Positions 1 through 5,036 of a stretch of 6,316 nucleotides of DNA are shown here, piece after piece (position 1 is the first letter of the stretch; every line of letters begins with the position of its first letter). The position numbers were made by a program, and so were the translations under genes. Where the stretch lies: NCBI GenBank assembly GCA_014380255.1, contig JACMKG010000478.1, positions 1 to 6,316 on the forward strand, given 5' to 3'. The notes beneath the pieces were generated by a model. It made no database searches. It was not told the DNA's origin and was given only the letters and a program-made list of their open reading frames with translations. This stretch comes from Prolixibacteraceae bacterium (lineage in GTDB: Bacteria; Bacteroidota; Bacteroidia; Bacteroidales; Prolixibacteraceae).

Positions 1-18
1 ATGAATAAAATAAATCTC

Positions 19-26
19 TATTTTTG
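19..26 (+). promoter_or_regulatory. Bacteroidetes-type -7 promoter box for the tRNA-Arg pair
   Basis: The octamer TATTTTTG matches the Bacteroidetes -7 consensus TAnnTTTG exactly and ends 19 bp before the first tRNA-like copy, so a start near 33 would leave a short leader. The matching -33 TTG element would lie just outside the left edge and cannot be checked. No comparable box lies between the two tRNA-like copies, so this promoter would transcribe both. Confidence 0.55.
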
Positions 27-45
27 CCATCCAAATAAGCATTTT

Positions 46-116
46 GGCTGCGTAGCTCAATTGAATAGAGCATCTGACTACGGATCAGAAGGTTTTAGAA
101 GTTCTTTTATGCAGAA
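46..116 (+). pseudogene. Degenerate tRNA-Arg(ACG) copy with a shortened T arm
   Basis: This copy repeats the 5' two thirds of the tRNA-Arg gene 82 bp downstream. It has a D stem GCTC/GAGC (55-58, 68-71), a D loop AATTGAATA, and a perfect anticodon stem TCTGA/TCAGA (73-77, 85-89) around loop CTACGGA, giving anticodon ACG at 80-82. The 3' part is abnormal: the best T arm is TAGAA/TTTTA (96-100, 105-109, one G-T pair) closed by only four bases, GTTC, instead of seven. The acceptor pairs for five positions (CTGCG 48-52 with TGCAG 110-114), but the outer two are G/A mismatches. It is most likely a pseudogene from tRNA duplication or an old integration. The compensatory changes in its anticodon stem suggest it was once functional or descends from a different tRNA-Arg gene. 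Confidence 0.7.
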
Positions 117-127
117 TGTTTTTAAAT

Positions 128-201
128 GGCTCTGTAGCTCAATTGAATAGAGCACTTGACTACGGATCAAGAGGTTTCAGGTTTGAATCCTGACAGGGTC
201 A
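128..201 (+). tRNA. tRNA-Arg(ACG)
   Basis: A full cloverleaf can be folded by hand. The acceptor GGCTCTG (128-134) pairs with CAGGGTC (194-200) through all seven positions, two of them G-U, and A201 is the discriminator. The D stem is GCTC/GAGC (137-140, 150-153), the anticodon stem CTTGA/TCAAG (155-159, 167-171), the variable loop AGGTT, and the T stem TCAGG/CCTGA (177-181, 189-193). The anticodon ACG is at 162-164, so after A34-to-I editing it would read CGU/CGC/CGA arginine codons. CCA is not encoded. The D loop has GA where tRNAs have G18-G19, and the T loop is TTTGAAT instead of TTCGAAT, which turns the 19-56 tertiary pair from G-C into A-U. The 3' end faces the conjugative element, so this gene is the probable integration target. 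Confidence 0.9.
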
Positions 202-220
202 CTGATTTTCAATTAGTTGC

Positions 221-264
221 AAAGAGATTGATTTGGTAAAACAAGTCAATCTCTTTTCTTTTTT
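221..264 (+). terminator. Rho-independent terminator downstream of tRNA-Arg
   Basis: A 15-bp stem (221-235 with 242-256, one T-G pair, otherwise perfect) closes a six-base loop GTAAAA and is followed directly by TCTTTTTT. It sits 20 bp after the tRNA 3' end and would end the tRNA transcript. Its stem is A-rich on the 5' side, so it could also act on transcripts coming leftward out of the element, but the T run is only on the + strand side. Confidence 0.85.
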
Positions 265-310
265 ATCGCCTTTTAGTGGCGAATTTTCAAAAGATTTACT
301 TTTTTATCTT

Positions 311-332
311 GCTTAAATAATTGAGCTTTTTT
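311..332 (+). terminator. Weak hairpin with T run, possible secondary terminator
   Basis: GCTTAA (311-316) pairs with TTGAGC (321-326), including one T-G pair, around the loop ATAA, and six T residues follow (327-332). The stem is short and AT-rich, so termination would be weak. No + strand gene is evident between this and the stronger terminator upstream, so it may be a backup or chance structure. Confidence 0.3.
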
Positions 333-334
333 CA

Positions 335-396
335 AATTTGCAAACAATTTGCAAACAAAAGGCAGCCAATGATTTGCTCAAACTAATTTGCAAACA
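335..396. repeat. Three copies of AATTTGCAAACA, candidate integrase or Xis arm sites
   Basis: Identical 12-mers lie at 335-346, 346-357 and 385-396, with start spacings of 11 and 39 bp. Each holds the perfect palindrome TTTGCAAA. A degenerate fourth copy, TTTGCTCAAAC, is at 373-383. The 11-bp spacing puts the first two on the same helix face. Short direct repeats between an integration-target tRNA and an Xis-like gene are typical of arm-type sites for a tyrosine recombinase or its directionality factor. That role is inferred from position; replication iterons or repressor sites are alternatives. Confidence 0.5.
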
Positions 397-469
397 TTTC
401 CGGGAAAGTGAAAGAACTGATGATACGTAAAGTTAAATAAATAACTAAAGCTATTGGCAATAAAATATC

Positions 470-499
470 AAAAAAGCCTGACAGGGATTTGCCAGGCTT
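470..499 (-). terminator. Terminator of the minus-strand element gene block
   Basis: Read on the minus strand, AAGCCTGGC (499-491) pairs with GTCAGGCTT (482-474), nine positions with one G-T pair, around an eight-base loop, and a run of T continues to 470. It lies 17 bp after the stop codon of the Xis-like gene and would end the element's conjugation transcript before the attachment region. Confidence 0.75.
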
Positions 500-515
500 C
501 ACGAGTGAATCTATT

Positions 516-842
516 TTAGGCTATTTCTTGCCTCAGTCTTTCAAACCGGGAACCAAATTTCACCTGCTCTATTTTATTTTCCTTGATATATTGTTTCACT
601 TCAGCTTTATCAAAATAAACCCGGCCTCTTTGTTTATGAGAAGGCAACCCCCTTTTTATCCAATCGGTTAAAGTTGGCAGTGATACTCTCAGAAACTTTG
701 CAATCTCTTTTCGGTTTAACAGATCTTCCTCGTTTTGCTCATTCTTCAATTCCTTTTTCGTAAATTCCTGAAGAAAATCTTTCACAGCTTCTTTAATCCA
801 TCTTTTAAAGTCGTTTTCATTCGGAATAAATAGTGTCTCCAT
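516..842 (-). CDS. MerR/Xis-type helix-turn-helix DNA-binding protein
   Basis: This 108-residue protein carries an excisionase-family winged helix (HTH_17-like) at about residues 41-88. LLNRKEIAKFLRVS is the first helix and turn, LPTLTDWIKRGLP the recognition helix, and QRGRVYFDKAEVKQYIKE the wing and closing helix. The N-terminal 40 residues are a charged helix (KRWIKEAVKDFLQEFTKKELK) that could mediate dimer or partner contacts. Such small proteins are common at the ends of Bacteroidetes mobile elements, where several act as excision directionality factors or regulators. It is the last gene of the minus-strand block, next to the repeat cluster and tRNA, which supports an Xis-like role. The ATG at 842 lacks a clear Shine-Dalgarno site, which is normal in this phylum. 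Family membership is well supported; the function as excisionase rather than transcription factor is inference. Confidence 0.85.
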   Translation of the reverse strand: METLFIPNENDFKRWIKEAVKDFLQEFTKKELKNEQNEEDLLNRKEIAKFLRVSLPTLTDWIKRGLPSHKQRGRVYFDKAEVKQYIKENKIEQVKFGSRFERLRQEIA

Positions 843-846
843 AAAA

Positions 847-869
847 TCATATTTTAAATGTCATATTTT
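847..869. repeat. Direct repeat TCATATTTT just upstream of the HTH gene
   Basis: TCATATTTT occurs at 847-855 and 861-869, a 14-bp period, ending 5 bp before the HTH start codon. A small DNA-binding protein repressing its own gene could use such a site. The sequence is AT-rich, so chance is a fair alternative. Confidence 0.3.
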
Positions 870-883
870 CATTTTCCCACTTA

Positions 884-916
884 GGATTTCCATCCATTTA
901 CAATGGTCGGAAATCC
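884..916. repeat. 33-bp two-tier inverted repeat between the 254-aa gene and the HTH gene
   Basis: GGATTTCC (884-891) and GGAAATCC (909-916) are perfect inverted arms. Inside them CCATT (894-898) and AATGG (902-906) form a second perfect pair around the triplet TAC, separated from the outer arms by a 2x2 mismatch. No T run follows on either strand, so it is not an ordinary terminator. It could be an operator for the HTH protein or an RNA hairpin that insulates or processes the transcript between the two genes. Confidence 0.6.
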
Positions 917-928
917 ATATCCTATTAT

Positions 929-1693
929 TTAACTCAGAACCGACTTATTTGGCTTAACAGTCTTGGAACTTCCCAAACGTTTCTTTTTAAGCAGTCCGCT
1001 TCCAGATGAAGCGTAGCTGTCTTTTCCTGATTCGCTAATTTCTGGACTATCCGTTTCTTTTCTTTTTGCCTGCATCTGTTTTTCCAACCAACGGTTTTGC
1101 AAAAATCGATACGCCTCATCTACTGATATGCCTGTTTGGGCTTCAAAAAAATAAAACCGCTGGCTTACTTCAGACTTGTTTTTTAAAGGGCTGATATTCC
1201 CAAACAACTCCTGGTATGAAATCCCACTCCAATATTTTAGTTTAAGCCCCACGGCAACAACTTTACCATTTTCCGATTTTTCTAACTCCGAAAGACCTTC
1301 TATTACCGATTCAACTTTCAGTTCTTTTTCCCAGCTTGTTTTATCTTCCAAATTCAATTGTTTTTTTGTAACAAAATCGAAAGCATTTTTCCAATCAATT
1401 TCTATCATTGATTTTTCCAGGTTAGAGGTATTAATGCCATTAATGGCAGCATCAATTAAAGGCGTTTCCTTTTGAAGAATAGCATCATAATACAACAAAA
1501 CATAAATGTCTTGCTTGATATCCTTTTCAAAAAATAGTTGAAAGCTTAACTTGTCTTTGGCCTTCTCTATTTTTTGAGAAAGGATAAAATTCTCAGGCTT
1601 AAAACTGATTCGCTTTAACAATGAATAGCCTGCATTTTCAAAACCTAACGATTGCAACTGTCCCATTAAAGCTGAAATATTTTCGATATTCAT
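929..1693 (-). CDS. Mobile-element protein of unknown function, divergent paralogue of the 410-aa neighbour
   Basis: I do not recognise a named family for this 254-residue protein. Residues 1-75 align with residues 130-205 of the upstream 410-aa protein: both start MNxEN, have spaced leucines, then LGF or MGF, then an FxL strand and a Y-rich segment ending in a leucine-lysine pair. Residues 178-207 match its QxFY...G(I/V)(S/T)xxEA(Y/F)xxLxxR segment. The extra material between these blocks (about 77-176) is charged. There is no signal peptide or membrane segment, so it is probably cytoplasmic. The tail from about 208 is hydrophilic, Ser/Lys-rich and ends in a basic cluster (LLKKKR...SSK) resembling the tail of the 410-aa protein. 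The gene follows that gene by 40 bp and is followed by a strong inverted repeat. A role in conjugative DNA processing or element maintenance is possible but not shown. Confidence 0.75.
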   Translation of the reverse strand: MNIENISALMGQLQSLGFENAGYSLLKRISFKPENFILSQKIEKAKDKLSFQLFFEKDIKQDIYVLLYYDAILQKETPLIDAAINGINTSNLEKSMIEIDWKNAFDFVTKKQLNLEDKTSWEKELKVESVIEGLSELEKSENGKVVAVGLKLKYWSGISYQELFGNISPLKNKSEVSQRFYFFEAQTGISVDEAYRFLQNRWLEKQMQAKRKETDSPEISESGKDSYASSGSGLLKKKRLGSSKTVKPNKSVLS

Positions 1694-1733
1694 TTTGCAA
1701 TTTTTTAAAATGAAAAATGGGTTCAGGGTTCTG

Positions 1734-2966
1734 TTAAGATACCCCTAAACCTTTTTTACTGCTTTCCCTTTTCTTAGGTAAAAGCGTTTTATCATTTTTC
1801 TTTTCTACCTTTTCTTTTTCCTGCTTAACCTCCTGCTTCAACTCTTTTTTTTTATCATTTCCTAGTTCTTCCTTTACCGCCAGGCTGGCTTCTGTTTTAC
1901 CAACAGATTGGTATATCTCTATTGTTTCTTTTGCCACCAGCTTCATATTAGAATCATATAGATTTACCTTTTTGAATTGTGGATCGGCTTCAATAAACAT
2001 TTTATGGCTACTACCATCTTTTTCAATGGTAACGGATTGCACATTTCCTTTTTGAAGTGATTGCATCAAAGCCTTTTCTTTATCTGGTTCTTTCAAATCC
2101 GTTATGGGGAATTTCTCAACAGCTGCTTTCAAATCAAAGCCATACTTTTCATGAAATTGTTTTACTTCAAAATTGTTGTTCTTGTCTTTGTTTTCAAAGT
2201 CAAGCTTCATCCAGGCTTTATATGGCTGACCTTCTTTTGTTACAAGGTCTTTATGCACTGACCGGCCATCCAATAGATTGAACGCTTCCTTCCCTGTAAC
2301 TCCTTTGCCTTTATTTAGGTAAAAAGTTTGCTCAGCCTTTTCGTCCTTGCCTTTTTCAAGTGAAGCATGATAGTTGTTAAAGAAGTACATGTCTGAGGAA
2401 TCAGACTTGCGAAAATTCATTGCTACCTCAAAAGGCTTTTTATTAATCTCTGCCTTATAATGCAATTGAAAATCCGCTTTGCCTTCATTAAGATTCTTCT
2501 CTAAATCTGTTTTCAGATTTTCTCCAAAACCCATGTATTTAAGATTATCACTCAAGTACTGAAAATTTTCGTTGTTCATAACGTTTGTTTTTAATTGTGA
2601 TTTAAATAATGATAACTGTTGTTGTTCTATATGCTCAATTAATGAATCTGTGAAATCGTTGCCTTCATGATTATACAAACCATTTATGTCGGGATTATTG
2701 ACCATATCTTTTCTTGTATTTTCTGAGTAAGGAAGTTTTGTAAAAATGTCTAAAATGGAATCAAAGTATATGACTTGATATGCATCCCTATCACTTAAAT
2801 TATCATTTGCAAACTCCTTAGCTTCGTTTTGCAATTTGAAAAAGTGAACATCATCCTTATCTATAAAATAGAGCGACTGGTTATAGGCCATCCAATGCTC
2901 ACCTTTGGATAAAGCTATATTTACAAGTTCTAATACCTCGTCTGATATGGGATGTTCATTATTCAT
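1734..2966 (-). CDS. DUF3945-like mobile-element accessory protein
   Basis: This 410-residue hydrophilic protein has no signal peptide or membrane segment. Residues 1-125 form an N-terminal part with a helix, aromatic residues (HWMAYNQSLYFIDKDDVHFF) and YQVIYFDSILDIF. Residues 130-240 hold MGFGENL, FRKSDSSDMYFFNNYHASL and QTFYLNKGKGVTGKEAFNLL. Residues 234-340 (GRSVHKDLVTKEG, KAWMKLDF, FHEKYGFDLKAAVEKFPI, FIEADPQFKKVNLYD) resemble the DUF3945-type segments I know from Bacteroidetes mobile-element proteins; this was recognised by eye, not by search. Residues 366-410 are a Lys/Glu-rich tail ending LLPKKRESSKKG. The start overlaps the traN stop by ATGA, so translation is probably coupled and the protein made with the conjugation channel. 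An internal Met130 has a traN-like leader and aligns with Met1 of the next gene, which hints at a fusion or a second start. Biochemical function is unknown. Confidence 0.8.
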   Translation of the reverse strand: MNNEHPISDEVLELVNIALSKGEHWMAYNQSLYFIDKDDVHFFKLQNEAKEFANDNLSDRDAYQVIYFDSILDIFTKLPYSENTRKDMVNNPDINGLYNHEGNDFTDSLIEHIEQQQLSLFKSQLKTNVMNNENFQYLSDNLKYMGFGENLKTDLEKNLNEGKADFQLHYKAEINKKPFEVAMNFRKSDSSDMYFFNNYHASLEKGKDEKAEQTFYLNKGKGVTGKEAFNLLDGRSVHKDLVTKEGQPYKAWMKLDFENKDKNNNFEVKQFHEKYGFDLKAAVEKFPITDLKEPDKEKALMQSLQKGNVQSVTIEKDGSSHKMFIEADPQFKKVNLYDSNMKLVAKETIEIYQSVGKTEASLAVKEELGNDKKKELKQEVKQEKEKVEKKNDKTLLPKKRESSKKGLGVS

Positions 2967-3730
2967 CTTAAATCAGGCAATGGTATTGCTTTCAAAATAT
3001 CTTTGTTGTTCAGCTTCATCATCAAATGCCTACCTCCATTCTTTTCCATTATCTGAATACCCATAAACTTTTTATCTGGGATCGTAAATTTGTCCAGGGC
3101 TACGACAATAATATTTTGAGTGAAAGATTTAACCTGAGCTATATTACCAGAAACATATAAAGGCTTTAATTCATTTTCCTGCACAGCAGTCCGTTTTCCT
3201 TTTTTCTTATCACGGATGTAAAACCGCAGTACTTCAATATCATAATCAATCGTGCTATTGTTTTTAATTCTCAATTGATAATAAATAATGTCGTCTTTTA
3301 TATAGGTCCCGATAACTGCTGCATCTATATTCCAACTATTGTCTCTTACACCCCACAATGTTCGCCGGTTATCAAGGATGCCGTTGGCATAAGTAGCCAT
3401 TGTAGCTGTTTTTTTTGCTGGCAAATTGAAAACCCATATTGCAGGTTTTTCTTCGTAGTTAATTACAAAAGTGTAAACACTTCCGTCCTCTGTTACAACG
3501 CTAAGGTTTGTTTCAGAAAAGTTTTTTGCAGATGCCTTTACCAATAAAATATTATCCGCTTCTTTTACCTGCTGCACCAGTATATCTTTTGTTCCTCTAT
3601 CAACGTGCCGTATTGAAAATGGAAATACCAGGCTGGTTGTTTTATCTGTTGAGATACATAAAGCAGAAGTTTGTGCCATTGCCGAAACGAATAACCAGCA
3701 ACCACAAATCAAACACACTAATCGTTTCAT
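2963..3730 (-). CDS. traN: Conjugative transposon protein TraN (DUF4138, VirB9-like)
   Basis: TraN is a periplasmic/outer-membrane core component of the Bacteroidetes conjugative type IV secretion channel, comparable in place to VirB9. The 255-residue product starts with a signal peptide (MKRLVCLICGCWLFVSAMA, likely cut before Q20). Family motifs visible are LVFPFSIRHVDRGTKDI (34-50), FSETNLSVVTEDGSVYTF (71-88), and the conserved RIKNNSTIDYDIEVLRFYIRD followed by KKKGKRTAVQENELKP (154-190). It is somewhat shorter than typical TraN proteins of Bacteroides, but both conserved regions are present, so it looks intact. It lies 24 bp after traM and overlaps the next gene by ATGA. The A-rich leader before ATG (CAATTAAAACAAA) replaces a Shine-Dalgarno site. 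Confidence 0.93.
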   Translation of the reverse strand: MKRLVCLICGCWLFVSAMAQTSALCISTDKTTSLVFPFSIRHVDRGTKDILVQQVKEADNILLVKASAKNFSETNLSVVTEDGSVYTFVINYEEKPAIWVFNLPAKKTATMATYANGILDNRRTLWGVRDNSWNIDAAVIGTYIKDDIIYYQLRIKNNSTIDYDIEVLRFYIRDKKKGKRTAVQENELKPLYVSGNIAQVKSFTQNIIVVALDKFTIPDKKFMGIQIMEKNGGRHLMMKLNNKDILKAIPLPDLR

Positions 3731-3754
3731 AAAATTTGTTTTAATTGTTTATAA

Positions 3755-5032
3755 TTATTGTTGAATACTCTTATCTCTTAGCAGCACTTTATAACCGGCC
3801 TTCACTAATACTTTTACCTGCTTCACTTTTTTACTGAGTAAAGATTTAGCAGCATTTATACCAGTTGCCGCAGCTTGTGCCTTGAATGACGGGTCCATTG
3901 AAGTAAGTTCCATTAGCTGTAAACCATTGTCAGCAGATTGCTTGGCTACATCTCTTGAAATAGCACCGGGAATATATATACCGGCGAGGCCATCCATGTC
4001 AAAAACTTCCAGTTTAACTGGAAATAGAGAATTGTTGTTGCGGATTGAGTTAATGTTTATTTCAAGTCTTTCATCATTTAATTCAGCAATACCAAAAACA
4101 AAATTGCCTTTCTTAACTAATGAGCCATTCAAATAAATATCATTCAGCAGGCGCATTTTTACTACTGCGCCATTTACTAAAGTTTGTGTTTGATGAACTA
4201 CGGCCTCAACAGTATTTTGCTCTTCTGAATCTGCATCCTCTTCTACACCAAAAAATTTATTTTCAGCATTCCTTTTACTTTTGCCAGTATCAAGCAAACT
4301 GATATTGTTTTTCACAAATTGCTTGGTAATGATAAAAATTTGTTCCTTGCTCTTCAATGACTTTTCTTTGAGTTTTTCCTTTACTCTGTCAGGATGCTGT
4401 ATGTCCAAAATTTTTTCCAGCGTTCCATTTAATTGCTGCATTTCCGGATCTGCCTCCGGGCTGCCATTCATCTGTTGCATCATATCCTGCAGCCTGTCAA
4501 CTTCATTTGAAAACTGTTCATTACTATCGTTATTAGTAGCAAGCTGATTAGGATTGCTATTGCCTTGAGTACTATTATCAGGCTGATTAATTTGTTTATT
4601 TATCTCATTTATCTTTTGATAAATCCGTTGCTCGTTTGCATCAGCAGTTTTATTGTAAGGGGATTGATTCAACCCACTATACAATGGAGCGGTACTTAGC
4701 AAATTTCCAGTATCAGAGATGAGTGTATTTCTTCGGCTGATAATAGAATCTTTATAATAAGGATCGTTACGTAAAAGTTCATCCCGCTTCAAAGAATCAG
4801 CATCTGCTTCATTGTAAAATGAAAGCTTGTCTGCATTTTTATCATCTTTTAAATTGGCATCGGGCAGTTGCAGATTTAGCCCCTTGTTATTATCTGCAAG
4901 ATTGTTTTTCGTCAAGCCTTGTCCTCCACCTAACGCCCAGAATCCCATTGTTACAAATGGAATAATTAGTACCGGCAAGACCAGCATCATTTTCCTTTGC
5001 CTTAAAAACTTAGCTGAATGTTTCTCTTTCAT
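3755..5032 (-). CDS. traM: Conjugative transposon protein TraM (VirB10-like)
   Basis: TraM spans the periplasm and links inner and outer membrane parts of the mating channel. I chose the ATG at 5032 (425 residues), which follows the upstream stop by 4 bp. A longer frame from 5086 would overlap the upstream gene by 50 bp and add residues before the natural cytoplasmic start MKEKHSAKFLRQRK. One membrane segment lies at about 15-36 (MMLVLPVLIIPFVTMGFWAL). Next is a long Asn/Gln/Asp-rich, low-complexity linker (about 40-215) with helical QQMNG- and LKEK-type stretches. The conserved C-terminal domain is at about 275-425, with VVKMRLLNDIYLNGSLVKKGNFVFG, LFPVKLEVFDMDGLAGIYIPG and the final VKAGYKVLLRD. 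Length, order between the TraK/TraL block and traN, and the C-terminal domain agree with TraM. Confidence 0.93.
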   Translation of the reverse strand: MKEKHSAKFLRQRKMMLVLPVLIIPFVTMGFWALGGGQGLTKNNLADNNKGLNLQLPDANLKDDKNADKLSFYNEADADSLKRDELLRNDPYYKDSIISRRNTLISDTGNLLSTAPLYSGLNQSPYNKTADANEQRIYQKINEINKQINQPDNSTQGNSNPNQLATNNDSNEQFSNEVDRLQDMMQQMNGSPEADPEMQQLNGTLEKILDIQHPDRVKEKLKEKSLKSKEQIFIITKQFVKNNISLLDTGKSKRNAENKFFGVEEDADSEEQNTVEAVVHQTQTLVNGAVVKMRLLNDIYLNGSLVKKGNFVFGIAELNDERLEININSIRNNNSLFPVKLEVFDMDGLAGIYIPGAISRDVAKQSADNGLQLMELTSMDPSFKAQAAATGINAAKSLLSKKVKQVKVLVKAGYKVLLRDKSIQQ

Positions 5033-5036
5033 AGTT

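Larger units (their letters stand above)
202..515. other. Non-coding element-end region between tRNA-Arg and the first element gene
   Basis: No credible gene lies here. From left to right it holds a strong + strand terminator (221-264), a small hairpin TCGCC/GGCGA (266-282), a weak hairpin with a T run (311-332), three copies of AATTTGCAAACA plus a degenerate fourth (335-396), and the minus-strand terminator of the element genes (470-499). Its position between a tRNA 3' end and a gene for an Xis-like protein, together with the clustered short repeats, fits an ICE attachment region. The exact recombination point cannot be placed without the other element end or an empty site. Confidence 0.5.

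Noticed and set aside
335..396. AATTTGCAAACA repeats as a CRISPR array
   Set aside because: The units are only 12 bp, two of them overlap by one base, spacing is irregular, and no cas gene is present.
202..515. CTnDOT-type integrase core site (GTAnnTTTGC)
   Set aside because: The exact pattern was not found in this stretch on the strands I read; only the shorter TTTGC occurs in the repeats.
489..671. Open frame on the + strand over the HTH gene, and the other + strand frames between 1176 and 5309
   Set aside because: All lie opposite well-supported minus-strand genes, show low-complexity translations with no motif, and have no promoter or ribosome site that I can see.
934..1119. 61-residue minus-strand frame inside the 254-aa gene
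   Set aside because: It is in another frame of the 254-aa gene's Ser/Lys-rich tail, with no leader of its own and no recognisable motif.
516..2966. Accessory genes as a toxin-antitoxin or defence module
   Set aside because: No toxin fold, nuclease, ATPase or other defence motif is visible, and the genes are coupled to the tra block like conjugation accessories.
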